From positions 62,001 to 126,000 of the forward strand of contig NZ_CVSW01000010.1 of NCBI RefSeq assembly GCF_001180265.1: a stretch of DNA of 64,000 nucleotides, written 5' to 3'. How positions within the stretch are numbered: the first letter of the stretch is position 1; every line of letters starts with the position of its first letter. The notes beneath the pieces are model-generated. The model was not told the DNA's origin. It made no database searches and worked only from the letters and a program-made list of their open reading frames with translations. This DNA comes from Prochlorococcus marinus. Lineage in GTDB: Bacteria > Cyanobacteriota > Cyanobacteriia > PCC-6307 > Cyanobiaceae. Of this stretch, positions 1-8,853 are shown piece by piece. A program made the position numbers and the translations under genes.

Positions 1-285
1 AATTTAAGTCCTTTTGAAAAACCTAATAGATTAGTAATTGGAGGCTGTAATAAAAAGACTAAACTTCAAATTATTAATTCCTTGGATCAGTTGATGAGTA
101 CTGGAGATATTATCGTTATCCCAATAATTGACTTGCAAACTATTAAAGAATTGAAAGAGGAATTAGAAGATAAAAATTTCAAAACAAATTTAAATTTAAT
201 TCAGACCTATAAAAGCTTAAGTATTGCCGAGGGAATGAGATTAGAACCAAATAATCCTGTTTTTCTATTAAAAGGGAAAAAATAA
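1..285 (+). CDS. cobL: Precorrin-6Y C5,15-methyltransferase, C-terminal part (partial)
   Basis: The frame is open from the first base of the window, so the 5' part of the gene lies outside. About 94 residues are visible. The end of the protein (QTYKSLSIAEGM, then NPVFLLKGKK) resembles the last strands of the CbiT methyltransferase half of CobL, where a short arginine/lysine-rich strand follows an NPV motif. In that family the enzyme methylates and decarboxylates the corrin ring precursor during cobalamin synthesis in the cytosol. Another B12 gene, cobD, lies at 47.2 kb. The next gene, nadK, is convergent. The assignment rests on a short C-terminal piece, so another Rossmann methyltransferase is possible. 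Confidence 0.7.
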   Translation, partial: NLSPFEKPNRLVIGGCNKKTKLQIINSLDQLMSTGDIIVIPIIDLQTIKELKEELEDKNFKTNLNLIQTYKSLSIAEGMRLEPNNPVFLLKGKK

Positions 286-298
286 ATTCAAATAATTG

Positions 299-1207
299 TT
301 ATTTGTTAGGTTTAGCCACATGGGGCAAACCCCAACCTAGTTTATTTCTTAAAACTTGGAAAAATTCATGATCTTCAAGCCGAATAAACTTTACTGAATG
401 TTTACTTTTTCTTATTAAAACTCTATCTTCAGGCCAAACATAACAACCAGCATTTCCATCAACAACCATTACCAACCTTTCGGGAGTTGCAGGGAAGACA
501 GTTACTGGTTCTGAATCATTAAAAACCAAGGCCCTAGATGCCAATGAATGTGGAGCAATAGGAGTTAATTGCACCACTGGGCAGTCAGGTGTAATAACTG
601 GTCCTCCAGCACTTAGAGAATATGCAGTAGAACCAGTTGGAGTAGATAAAATTACTCCATCAGCTGAAATATCCACAGGAGCATGTCGCCCTATAGAAAT
701 CTCAAAGTGACACATACTTGTTAAGGGTTCTCTATGAAGGGCCATTTCATTTAGGCAGAGAGACTCCCATCTCCTCTGATCATTCCTCATTACACTAATA
801 ATGAAGCAAGTTCTTTCTTCAATATCCCAATTTCCAATAATGAGTTTTTCAATAGCTGAATCTAAGTTAGATAAATAAGCTTCTGCAAGAAAACCTAGAT
901 GTCCAGTATTAATGGTAAGAATGGGAATTTTAGCTGGAGCCGTTTGTCTCGCAGCAGAAAGTACAGTTCCATCTCCGCCAAGAACAATTGCAAATTCCAT
1001 TGATGAATCAAAACCTTCAGGGACACAATTCGTATATCCCAAAGGACGAACATGTTGATCAGGATTTGCGAAACCAACCATCCCTCCAGAGCTACTAACT
1101 CTTACAACTTCAAAATTAGATTTTTCCAATTTTTTTTGAACAGAAGTTGCAGTTTGAACAGCTAGTTCCTTTCCATCATTAACGATTAGTCCTGCTTTAC
1201 GTACCAA
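299..1207 (-). CDS. nadK: NAD kinase
   Basis: This enzyme phosphorylates NAD to NADP in the cytosol. At 302 residues it has the usual bacterial length. The GGDG motif is at residues 78-81 (VLGGDGT), the NTGHLGFL motif at 100-107, the NE pair at 153-154, and the long conserved block beginning [11 protein letters not shown] starts near 183. The start is TTG at 1207; an in-frame stop lies immediately upstream and no in-frame ATG exists before the conserved GLIVND strand, so TTG is the only reasonable choice. Cyanobacteria usually carry two NAD kinases; this sequence does not say which role it has. It is followed at 1277 by pheS on the same strand, about 70 bp away. Confidence 0.93.
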   Translation of the reverse strand: MVRKAGLIVNDGKELAVQTATSVQKKLEKSNFEVVRVSSSGGMVGFANPDQHVRPLGYTNCVPEGFDSSMEFAIVLGGDGTVLSAARQTAPAKIPILTINTGHLGFLAEAYLSNLDSAIEKLIIGNWDIEERTCFIISVMRNDQRRWESLCLNEMALHREPLTSMCHFEISIGRHAPVDISADGVILSTPTGSTAYSLSAGGPVITPDCPVVQLTPIAPHSLASRALVFNDSEPVTVFPATPERLVMVVDGNAGCYVWPEDRVLIRKSKHSVKFIRLEDHEFFQVLRNKLGWGLPHVAKPNK

Positions 1208-1276
1208 TCAAAAAATTAAAACTAGGACTATCTTAAACTAATTTGTTGGACAATCCTAATTTAAAATTAAATACTA

Positions 1277-2284
1277 TTAGAACTGTTCTAAGAATCTAAT
1301 ATCATTTGTATAAAATTTTCTAATGTCGTCGATCTGATGTCTCACCATACAAAATCTCTCAACTCCTAATCCAGCTGCAAATCCAGTCCATCTCTCAGAA
1401 TCTATTCCTAATTTTTCAAGGACCTTTGGATCTACCATCCCACAGCCCATTACTTCTAACCACTTTCCTTTCCATTGGACATCTACCTCGGCTGAAGGCT
1501 CAGTAAATGGGAAATAACTTGCTCTAAATCTTACAGGAATATCTCCAAAAAAGGTCTTTAAAAATGTAAGAACAGTTCCTCTTAAATGACTAAAATTTAT
1601 ATCTTGATCGATACATAAAACCTCAACCTGATTAAATACAGGGGAATGAGTAGCATCAACAGCATCTCTCCTGTACACTCGCCCCGGGGCAATAATTCTT
1701 ACTGGAGGAGGATTTTTCTCTAAGTACCTTATCTGAACAGGAGAAGTATGGGTTCTTAAAAGTCGATTTTCATCTAAGTAGAAAGTATCCTGCATATCTC
1801 TTGCGGGATGATTTTTGGGTATATTTAGAGACTCAAAATTATAAAAATCAGTTTCTATTTCAGGGCCACTTTCAACTGAGTATCCTAGACCACAAAAAAT
1901 ATCTATTATTTCATCCTGAGTTGAAATTAAAGGATGTTTATTTCCGGGGGGTGTTCCAATTGGAGGGATAGTTACATCAATTTTTTCCGTTTTAATCTTT
2001 TTATCTAAGGCTTCACTATTAAGTTGATTTTTTCTTTCAGTTATTAATTCTTGCAATTTTACCTTAATTGAATTTGCCTTATTGCCAACAATTGGTCTAT
2101 CAGTAGCAGATAATCGACCCATTGCTTTCAAAATAGTTGACAAATCACCTTTTTTTCCAAGCAATGAAACTCTCAATTGATCCAATTCTTCATGAGTTTT
2201 AGCATTATCTATATTATTTTTTGCTGATAGAGAAAGATTATTTAATTTTTCCTCAATTTGACTTAATGATTCAATCTGACTCAC
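1277..2284 (-). CDS. pheS: Phenylalanyl-tRNA synthetase alpha subunit
   Basis: This is the catalytic alpha subunit of the alpha2-beta2 enzyme that charges tRNA-Phe; the beta subunit is not in this window. It has 335 residues, the normal size. Residues 1-100 form a charged, helical, coiled-coil-like tRNA-binding arm ([10 protein letters not shown] onward). The class II core follows: motif 2 contains [15 protein letters not shown] at about 202-216, and motif 3 is GLGVERF at 305-311. The start is GTG at 2284 (product MSQIES...). The divergent surE begins 68 bp upstream, so the shared spacer should hold both promoters. Confidence 0.96.
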   Translation of the reverse strand: MSQIESLSQIEEKLNNLSLSAKNNIDNAKTHEELDQLRVSLLGKKGDLSTILKAMGRLSATDRPIVGNKANSIKVKLQELITERKNQLNSEALDKKIKTEKIDVTIPPIGTPPGNKHPLISTQDEIIDIFCGLGYSVESGPEIETDFYNFESLNIPKNHPARDMQDTFYLDENRLLRTHTSPVQIRYLEKNPPPVRIIAPGRVYRRDAVDATHSPVFNQVEVLCIDQDINFSHLRGTVLTFLKTFFGDIPVRFRASYFPFTEPSAEVDVQWKGKWLEVMGCGMVDPKVLEKLGIDSERWTGFAAGLGVERFCMVRHQIDDIRKFYTNDIRFLEQF

Positions 2285-2352
2285 TGATATAGTAAAAATA
2301 AGTATTGCTTTATCTTACTTAAATATCGTCCATAAATAAAATTTATTGACTA

Positions 2353-3162
2353 ATGAAACCGTTAAATATATTAATTAGCAATGATGATGGTGTTTTTGCC
2401 GCGGGGATAAGAGCTTTAGCAAAATCAGCCCAAAAAAGAGGACATAAGGTAAAAGTAGTATGCCCAGACCAAGAAAGATCAGCTACTGGTCATGGTCTTA
2501 CTTTACAATCCCCACTAAGAGTGGGAAAAGCTGATGAATTATTTGAGCAAGGAATTGAAGCTTGGGGATGTTCCGGCACCCCTGCTGATTGCGTCAAATT
2601 AGCACTATCTGAACTCTTGGATCATAAACCTGATCTAGTTCTTTCTGGAATAAATCACGGTCCCAATTTAGGTACAGATATTTTTTGTTCAGGCACAGTC
2701 GCTGCAGCCATGGAAGGCACATTAGAAAATGTTCCCTCCATGGCAATTAGTGTGGCCAGTTTTAAGTGGAAGAATTTTGAATTTGCTGGAGAAATTGCAA
2801 TGAATATTGCTGAACAAGCCATTAAGGATAGTTGGCCAGCTTCTCTTCTATTAAATTTGAATATCCCTCCTTGTGATAAAAGCAAAATAAAAGAATTATC
2901 CTGGACAAGATTATCAGTAAGGAAATATAAAAATCAATTTTCCAAAAGGGAAGACCCAAGGGGTGACGATTATTATTGGTTAGCAGGAGAGGTTGTTTTA
3001 GATCTCAAATCAAAAGGTTATGGTCCAAAAAACTGGCCCAGTGACGTATCTCAAATACAAGAAAATAAAATTTCTCTTACTCCCGTAGAACCAGATTTAT
3101 TTTGGAGAGGTAATTTAGACAAATTACCTAAAATTAATAATTCATTTGTAAATCCTTCTTAA
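2353..3162 (+). CDS. surE: 5'-nucleotidase SurE
   Basis: SurE is a metal-dependent phosphatase acting on nucleoside 5'-monophosphates, linked in other bacteria to stationary-phase survival. The 269-residue protein carries the metal-binding NDDG at residues 10-13, Ser43 in [21 protein letters not shown] at about 74-85, and the [10 protein letters not shown] loop at about 98-107 with the second metal-binding asparagine. It starts at ATG 2353, divergent from pheS. Its last 21 bases overlap the end of the convergent DUF3611 gene, so the two 3' ends are antisense to each other. Confidence 0.95.
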   Translation: MKPLNILISNDDGVFAAGIRALAKSAQKRGHKVKVVCPDQERSATGHGLTLQSPLRVGKADELFEQGIEAWGCSGTPADCVKLALSELLDHKPDLVLSGINHGPNLGTDIFCSGTVAAAMEGTLENVPSMAISVASFKWKNFEFAGEIAMNIAEQAIKDSWPASLLLNLNIPPCDKSKIKELSWTRLSVRKYKNQFSKREDPRGDDYYWLAGEVVLDLKSKGYGPKNWPSDVSQIQENKISLTPVEPDLFWRGNLDKLPKINNSFVNPS

Positions 3163-3675
3163 AAGCCATAAAGAAAAGCAAAGTCCAAAAAAATGAGCAG
3201 CAATAACTTGCGTGTTACTGAGAACTGATAATATTTCAAGGCCAGTAATTGGGATATCCGATGTCGCTGTTATCAATTGTCCAGTTGTTTGAGAGGATGC
3301 TTGTATAAATAAGGCTCCCATAAGAGCTTGATATCCAATTAATCCAAACAAAATTCCAAATAAATCAACTATTATCCCTCGTTTTATCAATTTACCGGTT
3401 TGTCCCCTTGAGGGTCTTGCATTGCTTGCGATTGCTCTTCCTGTTCTAACTATTAACCAACCTTGCCAAAGACTAAAAAGTAGTAAAATCAAGGATATTG
3501 TTGTAAGTGATAGACCAGGCGCTAAGCCAAGCTGTCCTTCGCTGTTATTTACAACATTTGAAAAAAGCAAAACAGCTGCAACAACAACACCTAAAATGGA
3601 CTGAACCCAAAAGCGTATCCATCCAATACGCCTCATTCCAAATGAAAGGGACTGAAAATCAATTTTGTCAGACAT
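3142..3675 (-). CDS. DUF3611-type integral membrane protein
   Basis: This 177-residue protein resembles the DUF3611 family known from cyanobacteria and plastids; its function is not established. It has about four hydrophobic segments, near residues 21-43, 54-76, 105-127 and 152-174, with a short charged N-terminus ([19 protein letters not shown]). A basic loop ([19 protein letters not shown]) sits between the second and third segments. It starts at ATG 3675, back to back with ribF, and overlaps the end of surE by 21 bp. The family name is from memory of the sequence pattern; the membrane topology is what the sequence shows. Confidence 0.75.
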   Translation of the reverse strand: MSDKIDFQSLSFGMRRIGWIRFWVQSILGVVVAAVLLFSNVVNNSEGQLGLAPGLSLTTISLILLLFSLWQGWLIVRTGRAIASNARPSRGQTGKLIKRGIIVDLFGILFGLIGYQALMGALFIQASSQTTGQLITATSDIPITGLEILSVLSNTQVIAAHFFGLCFSLWLLRRIYK

Positions 3676-3743
3676 TCATTTGATTGAATAAACTGTAATC
3701 AATTCAAATTTGCCACTAAAATCATAAAATTGCACGTAATCTT

Positions 3744-4667
3744 TTGATCTCTTTAATATCGCCATCTGAAGTTAAGAATCCTACCTCAATTGCTATTGGA
3801 AGTTTTGATGGACTTCATGCTGGCCACAGAAAATTAATAAAAAGTGTAGTTGAAGAAAATCAATATACCCCAACAATTGCAAGCTTCTGGCCTCATCCCC
3901 GAGAAGTTCTTTACAAAGAGACACGTCTTAGACTTGATCTCCCTTGTGAAAAACTTTCTATTCTTGAAGATCTGGGGATTGAACAATTAGTTCTGATTCC
4001 TTTTGATATGGAACTATCCAAATTAAGTGCAGAAAGATTCGTAAAAGATATTTTAATAAATCAATTAAAAGCAAAAAACATTTCCGTAGGTGCTAATTTT
4101 AAATTTGGTTTCAGAAGAAGTGGAGACATAAATACAATAAAAAATATGATTAAGGATACAGATATTAAACTAAAAATTACTCCAATTTTAGAAGACAAGG
4201 AAGGTAGAATCAGCAGCAGCAGGATAAGAGATTTATTAGATAAAAGTGATCTGAAAAATGCTTTCAAAATTCTTAAAAGGCCTTATTGTTTTAATGGAAA
4301 GGTTGTCAAAGGTAAAGGAATTGGGAAAAGTATAGGATGGCCTACCGCAAATCTTGAAATAGATGGCAGAAAATTTTTACCTGGAGAAGGTGTTTACGCA
4401 TCTTGGACAACCATAGAAAATTCCAAACAAAAAATTGAATCTGTTATGAATCTTGGATCTCAACCAACAATAAATCCTTTATTTCCATCTGCAGTTGAAG
4501 TTCATTTAATAAATAAAGATATCGATCTATATGGTTTAAATCTATCTGTAGAACCAGTGGAAAAACTTAGATCTCAAATAAAGTTCAAAAATGTAGATCA
4601 ACTTTCAAATCAAATTAAAAAAGATAGAGATAATGCTCTAAAAATTTTTAAAAACTACAAAAAATAG
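3744..4667 (+). CDS. ribF: Bifunctional riboflavin kinase / FAD synthetase
   Basis: RibF converts riboflavin to FMN and then FAD. The 307-residue protein has the two expected domains. The N-terminal nucleotidyltransferase has GSFDGLHAGH at residues 19-28 (the usual form has Val where this has Leu) and ISSSRIRDLL near 155. The C-terminal kinase has GKGIGKSIGWPTANL near 191-205. The start is TTG at 3744: it is the first start codon before the nucleotide-binding motif and gives the right spacing. It runs into thiE, 7 bp away, so a cofactor operon ribF-thiE-thiS is likely. Confidence 0.93.
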   Translation: MISLISPSEVKNPTSIAIGSFDGLHAGHRKLIKSVVEENQYTPTIASFWPHPREVLYKETRLRLDLPCEKLSILEDLGIEQLVLIPFDMELSKLSAERFVKDILINQLKAKNISVGANFKFGFRRSGDINTIKNMIKDTDIKLKITPILEDKEGRISSSRIRDLLDKSDLKNAFKILKRPYCFNGKVVKGKGIGKSIGWPTANLEIDGRKFLPGEGVYASWTTIENSKQKIESVMNLGSQPTINPLFPSAVEVHLINKDIDLYGLNLSVEPVEKLRSQIKFKNVDQLSNQIKKDRDNALKIFKNYKK

Positions 4668-4674
4668 ATTACAA

Positions 4675-5730
4675 ATGCTAAATTCCAATACTAAAGACGC
4701 TGAAGATTCAAGAATTTATCAAATTATTGACGCTAATCTAGATAGAGCTAGAGAAGGACTAAGAGTATTAGAGGATTGGGCAAGATTTGTTCTAGGCAAA
4801 GAAAAATATGTTGAAAAGATTAAAAATTTTAGACAAATTTTAGGAAAAAACCATTTAGAAGTTTATAAACAATCTAGAAATCAAATTGAGGACAAATGTA
4901 AAGGATTGACTCATAAAGAGCAAATCAACAGAAAAACTTCTGAGCAAATTATAAGTTCTAATTCAGCCCGAGTTCAAGAAGCATTACGAGTCATAGAAGA
5001 ATTTTCAAGGCTACAGAATCATGAACTTTCAAAAATCGCTTCGGAAATTAGATATGAAATTTATAATATTGAAATTGACTTATTAAACTATACCAAGTAT
5101 AAGAAATCGGAGGAAATATTAAAAGAAAATGACTTATACGTAATCACAGATCAAAAGGACAATCTATTAGAAATAATAGAAGAGATTTTAATTGCGGGAG
5201 TAAGAATTATTCAACATAGATTTAAAACAGGAACTGATCAAGATAATCTTCAAGAAGCAATTCAGATTAAAAATCTATGTAAAAGATATAATTCTTTGTT
5301 TATCGTTAACGATAGACTTGATATAGCTCAAGCCTCCAACGCAGATGGAATTCATCTTGGACAAAACGATTTAGACCTGAAAACCGCAAGAAAACTATTA
5401 GGATATTCAAAAATTGTAGGTATAAGTGCAAATAATACAACTGATATTTCAAATGCTCTTAAGGATGGTTGCGATTACATAGGAATAGGGCCAGTATTTG
5501 AAACTACAACAAAAAAGAATAAAAAACCTTTAGGTATTGAAAAGATCAAAATATTAACAAAGGATTTAAATATTCCTTGGTTTGCCATTGGAGGAATCAA
5601 GTCAAATAATATTTCATACTTAAAAAGAAATGGGTTTAAAAAAGTTGCCTTAGTTTCGCAATTAATGAATTCTGAAGATCCTAAAGAAGACGCTATTATG
5701 ATTCTAAAAGAGTTGTCTTATGAAAATTAG
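4675..5730 (+). CDS. thiE: Thiamine phosphate synthase with N-terminal ThiD2-type domain
   Basis: The C-terminal ~200 residues are ThiE, which joins HMP pyrophosphate and thiazole phosphate into thiamine phosphate: LYVITD at ~153, QHRFK at ~179, NDRLDIA and DGIHLGQ at ~213-230, GIGPVF at ~271 and AIGGI at ~306. Residues 1-140 form a separate helical domain (IIDANLDRAREGLRVLEDW) matching the ThiD2 type found fused to ThiE in cyanobacteria. Published work on ThiD2 describes a strictly monofunctional HMP-phosphate kinase, so this protein may supply its own substrate. At 351 residues it is well above the ~210 of stand-alone ThiE. It overlaps thiS by 11 bp. I see no thiamine riboswitch upstream. 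Confidence 0.92.
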   Translation: MLNSNTKDAEDSRIYQIIDANLDRAREGLRVLEDWARFVLGKEKYVEKIKNFRQILGKNHLEVYKQSRNQIEDKCKGLTHKEQINRKTSEQIISSNSARVQEALRVIEEFSRLQNHELSKIASEIRYEIYNIEIDLLNYTKYKKSEEILKENDLYVITDQKDNLLEIIEEILIAGVRIIQHRFKTGTDQDNLQEAIQIKNLCKRYNSLFIVNDRLDIAQASNADGIHLGQNDLDLKTARKLLGYSKIVGISANNTTDISNALKDGCDYIGIGPVFETTTKKNKKPLGIEKIKILTKDLNIPWFAIGGIKSNNISYLKRNGFKKVALVSQLMNSEDPKEDAIMILKELSYEN

Positions 5731-5929
5731 GGTAAATGGAGAAGAAAAAAAAATAGAACTTGATCAAGAAAATGCTCTGCTATCTACAGCTCTTAACTAT
5801 TTGGGTTATAAACCAAACACAATTGTAGTGGAGTTAAATAATTTAATTATAAATTCAATGAAATGGGAAAAAGTGAAGCTTAAAGATGGTGATAACTTAG
5901 AAATCGTTTCAATAGTTGGTGGTGGTTAA
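5720..5929 (+). CDS. thiS: Sulfur carrier protein ThiS
   Basis: ThiS is the small ubiquitin-like carrier that delivers sulfur, as a C-terminal thiocarboxylate, for making the thiazole part of thiamine. The 69-residue protein has the family's length and ends in the required diglycine (IVGGG). The starting strand MKIRVNGEEKKIE and the mid-region GYKPNTIVVELN fit the beta-grasp fold. The ATG lies inside the last codons of thiE in another frame (11 bp overlap), which points to coupled translation. Confidence 0.95.
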   Translation: MKIRVNGEEKKIELDQENALLSTALNYLGYKPNTIVVELNNLIINSMKWEKVKLKDGDNLEIVSIVGGG

Positions 5930-6041
5930 GATATAAATTCTTTATATATTAAAAATCTTCATAATTTTTTAAGTTTAGGCTTGAAACATTTACCAAAATT
6001 CTCCTGTTTTCGTTTTATATTTTTAATACCAAAACACAACA

Positions 6042-6209
6042 ATGGAAGAAAAAATTTCTAGCAACTCAAGTTCCTTAAAATGGGAGCAAAATGGCGAGTT
6101 AGCGCATAAAGATCTTTCTGAACTAATTGAAAGATTAAAAAATGTAGAAAGTGAACATACCTCATCTGAGCTGTCTAGATTAGGTACAAAATCAAACATA
6201 AAAGATTAA
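6042..6209 (+). CDS. Small hypothetical protein, 55 aa
   Basis: An ATG-started frame of 55 codons fills part of the 480-bp space between thiS and larB. The product begins MEEKISSNSSSLKWEQNG, is rich in Ser, Glu, Asn and Lys, and contains one probable amphipathic helix (KDLSELIERLKNVESE) with no membrane segment. I do not recognise it. Support comes from the ATG, the balanced soluble-protein composition and the otherwise empty position, in a genome with few long spacers. It could be a transcription-associated or regulatory small protein, but nothing in the sequence says so. Confidence 0.55.
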   Translation: MEEKISSNSSSLKWEQNGELAHKDLSELIERLKNVESEHTSSELSRLGTKSNIKD

Positions 6210-6276
6210 ATTTGTTACTTAGATCTTGTTTTTATAAAAATTTGTACCAAATTAAAATTACTGAATATAAAAATAA

Positions 6277-6408
6277 ATGCCGAAAAGATTTCCAGAGTGG
6301 GTAAATACAGAAGTCGTGATAAAAGCAATCAAAATGAGAGAAGAAGGAATGCTATCAAAACAACTTAATTTGTGGATAGAAAACCTATTAGAAATAGAAA
6401 AAAAGTAA
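6277..6408 (+). CDS. Small hypothetical protein, 43 aa
   Basis: An ATG-started frame of 43 codons lies directly after the 55-codon gene and ends 5 bp before the convergent larB. The product begins MPKRFPEWVNTEVV, continues with a basic helix (IKAIKMREEGMLSK) and ends in an acidic/basic helix (NLWIENLLEIEKK). It has three tryptophan-type aromatic anchors (F5, W8, W33) and looks like a folded two-helix mini-protein rather than random sequence. The function is unknown to me. Confidence 0.5.
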   Translation: MPKRFPEWVNTEVVIKAIKMREEGMLSKQLNLWIENLLEIEKK

Positions 6409-6412
6409 TTAT

Positions 6413-7069
6413 TTAGGAAATACTTTTAATAATTCTGAGAGCCGCCATCGCTGCTCCATAACCATTATCTATATTCATCACTGCAATACCTGGAGAACAG
6501 CTAGACAACATACTATTTAAAGCAGTTTCTCCATCCTTGCTAACGCCATAGCCGACTGAGACAGGAACAGCAATTATCGGTTGTGCCAATAATCCACCTA
6601 CAACTGTTGCCAAAGCTCCCTCCATTCCAGCACAAACTATTAATACATCATATTTATTAATTTCTTCTAACTGACTCATCAATCGATGGAGTCCAGCCAC
6701 TCCAACATCTATAAAAGATTGACAATTCACCCCATAAATTTCAAGTGCTAATTGTGCTTCAATTGTTACAGCTAAATCGCTTGAGCCGCCTGAAATTATA
6801 GCAACTTTTTTATTCGTATTTATTTTATTCAGATTTTTTCCAATTGTTAGGCAATTTGCTTCTTCATAGAAGAGTGCATCATCATACAAATCCAAAAGAT
6901 AATTAGCCTTTTCACTATTAATCCTAGTAATGAAAACAACTTCATTTTTACTTAATACATTTTCTGTTACTCTCTTTAATTGATCGATATTTTTATCTTG
7001 TCCCCAAATTGCTTCTATGAGTCCAAGCCTCTCTCTTCTTTGAAAATCGAATCTTATATCTAAATTCAT
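6413..7069 (-). CDS. larB: LarB-like carboxylase (AIR-carboxylase/PurE-related fold)
   Basis: LarB carboxylates and hydrolyses nicotinic acid adenine dinucleotide, the first step to the nickel-pincer nucleotide cofactor. The 218-residue protein carries the PurE-like pattern: GGSSD at 94-98, DVGVAGLHR at 121-129, CAGMEGAL at 147-154, PVSVGYG at 169-175 and NIDNGYGAA at 199-207. It is slightly shorter than many LarB proteins (about 240-250), mostly at the N-terminus. Its ATG overlaps the stop of the upstream gene (ATGA). No larA, larC or larE is in this window, so its role in this organism is open. Confidence 0.82.
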   Translation of the reverse strand: MNLDIRFDFQRRERLGLIEAIWGQDKNIDQLKRVTENVLSKNEVVFITRINSEKANYLLDLYDDALFYEEANCLTIGKNLNKINTNKKVAIISGGSSDLAVTIEAQLALEIYGVNCQSFIDVGVAGLHRLMSQLEEINKYDVLIVCAGMEGALATVVGGLLAQPIIAVPVSVGYGVSKDGETALNSMLSSCSPGIAVMNIDNGYGAAMAALRIIKSIS

Positions 7070-7506
7070 CCTTGCTTAATTAACTCCCCTTCATAAATCA
7101 ATTCAAAAGGATTTTTATTAACGTTTAAAGCAGTTTTAACATTATCCTCAAATTTTTCTTGGACCACACTTACTTCTGAAATTGGAATGCTTTTCCACAA
7201 TTTCTTACTTTTCCAATTTACCAATATTAAAGCTTCTTCTTTTTCTTTATCCCAATATAATTGTCTCCCCAAGAATCCATCTTGAGCAGATAACCAGGGA
7301 TCCCATATCTCTTTTTCAGCATTCAACCATACTGCTTTTGCATCGGCAGGGACTTTTAGTCTTAATTCTTCCATAACCATTTCACCTTGATAATTATCCA
7401 TAGGAAGAGCTTTTAAATTAGGAATTTCAGATTGAAAAATTAAAACTAGTAAGCAGATTAATATTAAACAAAATCGTTGTAATTTTCTTTTTAAATTAAA
7501 TTTCAT
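7066..7506 (-). CDS. Exported TIGR03792-like hypothetical protein
   Basis: The 146-residue protein starts with a basic stretch ([11 protein letters not shown]) followed by a hydrophobic segment at about residues 12-27, consistent with a signal peptide or membrane anchor. The rest resembles small dimeric alpha/beta-barrel proteins: [10 protein letters not shown] near 44, then [19 protein letters not shown] and [15 protein letters not shown]. This pattern is known to me from a cyanobacterial family of unknown function (TIGR03792). It sits between ispF and larB, with 4-bp ATGA overlaps at both ends, so the three are probably co-translated. Confidence 0.72.
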   Translation of the reverse strand: MKFNLKRKLQRFCLILICLLVLIFQSEIPNLKALPMDNYQGEMVMEELRLKVPADAKAVWLNAEKEIWDPWLSAQDGFLGRQLYWDKEKEEALILVNWKSKKLWKSIPISEVSVVQEKFEDNVKTALNVNKNPFELIYEGELIKQG

Positions 7507-8003
7507 TTTTTCTCAAGTAACACGACAGAATGGCAACTTATACCCTCCTCTCTTCCTTCCGGACCCAATCTTTCATTTGTAGTTGCCTTTATTCCTATAG
7601 AGCTCTCGGAAATTTGAAGAGTATGAGCAATATTTTTTTTCATCATTTCCACATATGGTTTTATTTTTGGTCTTTCAGCCACAATAACACTATCAATATT
7701 ATTTACTTCCCAACCTTGTTTTCTAATTAATTCAATAATTTTAGATAATAAAAATAAACTATCAGCATTTTTCCACTCCTCATCTGAAGGAGGAAAATAT
7801 TTTCCAATATCACCTAGGGAAAGAGCGCCTAACAAAGCATCCATAATTGCGTGAGTTAAGACATCAGCGTCACTATGTCCATCTAATCCCAAATTATCGG
7901 GGTGTTGTAAATAAACACCACCGATTATGAGTTTTCTTCCTATTACTAATCTATGAATATCGTATCCATTACCGATACGGAACTGGGGATATTTTCTTGT
8001 CAT
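7503..8003 (-). CDS. ispF: 2-C-methyl-D-erythritol 2,4-cyclodiphosphate synthase
   Basis: IspF makes the cyclic diphosphate intermediate of the non-mevalonate isoprenoid pathway, the source of carotenoids and the phytol tail of chlorophyll in this organism. The 166-residue protein has the zinc ligands in GYDIHRL (Asp15, His17), the [11 protein letters not shown] motif at 43-53, and [11 protein letters not shown] near the C-terminus. It starts at ATG 8003 and ends in a 4-bp overlap with the next gene. The 260 bp upstream separate it from a GNAT gene reading the other way. Confidence 0.96.
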   Translation of the reverse strand: MTRKYPQFRIGNGYDIHRLVIGRKLIIGGVYLQHPDNLGLDGHSDADVLTHAIMDALLGALSLGDIGKYFPPSDEEWKNADSLFLLSKIIELIRKQGWEVNNIDSVIVAERPKIKPYVEMMKKNIAHTLQISESSIGIKATTNERLGPEGREEGISCHSVVLLEKK

Positions 8004-8204
8004 ACAAATAGATTTGGATCATCATTAAACCACCCGTAACTATTCTGTAATTCCAGATGGAAATTATTATTAATATTTAATGATACTTTTTAACCTCCTT
8101 GAATAATATTTTACCAACAAAATTCAAAACAAATATCCCATTGAAAAAAAAAAAAGTTTTCATAAAATAATTTAAGCGTAAATATTTTTAATTAATTTAT
8201 TCCC

Positions 8205-8229
8205 AACTCGAAATTTTTCTTCCCGAGTT
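8205..8229. repeat. Inverted repeat upstream of the GNAT gene
   Basis: AACTCG at 8205-8210 is matched by CGAGTT at 8224-8229, with a 13-base AT-rich loop. It lies 35 bp before the GNAT start codon. It could be an operator, a weak terminator relic or chance in AT-rich DNA. No T-run follows on the plus strand immediately. Confidence 0.3.
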
Positions 8230-8263
8230 CATAATAATTACTAGTTTTTTTGACGAGCTAAAT

Positions 8264-8746
8264 ATGAATATAACAATCGTTAATGCAGATAAATCTCACT
8301 CAAAATATATTTGGGAGTGGCGAAATGACCCAGTTACAAGATCTTTTTCTAGAAACAAAGAAGAAGTAAAGTGGAACGAACATAAAGAATGGTTTAAAAA
8401 GTCGCTTAAAGATCCCAAAAAGTTTTTATATGTAGGTATTTCTATAGAACCAAATAAAATACCTATTGGAATTATTAGCTTTGAATTAATAAACACCAAA
8501 AAAAATTATTATGAAGTAAGTATTAATATTTCACCTTTTATGAGGGGAAAGGGACTTGGTCATTCGTTGCTTAAATATGGTACCAAATCATTTAATTGCG
8601 AAGTTAAAAAATGCAATCGTATATATGCAGAAGTAAAAACTGACAATATTCCAAGTATCAATCTATTTAATTCCGCAGGGTATAGGTATACTCCCAATGG
8701 AACTACTCATGAAAAATTTATTAAGTATTTTCTCGATTGTAATTAA
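8264..8746 (+). CDS. GNAT-family N-acetyltransferase (PseH/RimJ-like)
   Basis: The 160-residue protein has the plan of GNAT enzymes, which transfer acetyl from acetyl-CoA to an amine. The N-terminal WEWRNDPVTR (17-26) is typical of sugar-amine and ribosomal-protein acetyltransferases. The CoA-binding motif A is RGKGLGHSLL at 94-103, and motif B is NIPSINLFNSAGY at 128-140. Strand IPIGIISFEL precedes motif A as expected. It most resembles PseH-type enzymes that acetylate a nucleotide-linked amino sugar, but no other sugar-modification gene is nearby. It stands alone on the plus strand between the minus-strand ispF and trmD, with long flanks (260 and 107 bp), suggesting an inserted accessory gene. 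Confidence 0.8.
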   Translation: MNITIVNADKSHSKYIWEWRNDPVTRSFSRNKEEVKWNEHKEWFKKSLKDPKKFLYVGISIEPNKIPIGIISFELINTKKNYYEVSINISPFMRGKGLGHSLLKYGTKSFNCEVKKCNRIYAEVKTDNIPSINLFNSAGYRYTPNGTTHEKFIKYFLDCN

Positions 8747-8853
8747 ATTCCATTGGCAATTTATTAAGTAGTATTTTTGTCTAAAGACAACGAATAGATC
8801 CCATTTAGGTTTATTACCGCATTCATGACCTTTGTTGGATTTTATGAGTTTGC

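Noticed and set aside
289..305. CAAATAA/TTATTTG hairpin as a terminator between cobL and nadK
   Set aside because: It is all A/T apart from its outer pair, has a 3-base loop and no following T-run; probably chance.
4668..4674. Thiamine riboswitch ahead of thiE
   Set aside because: There are only 7 bases between ribF and thiE and no TPP-motif sequences upstream.
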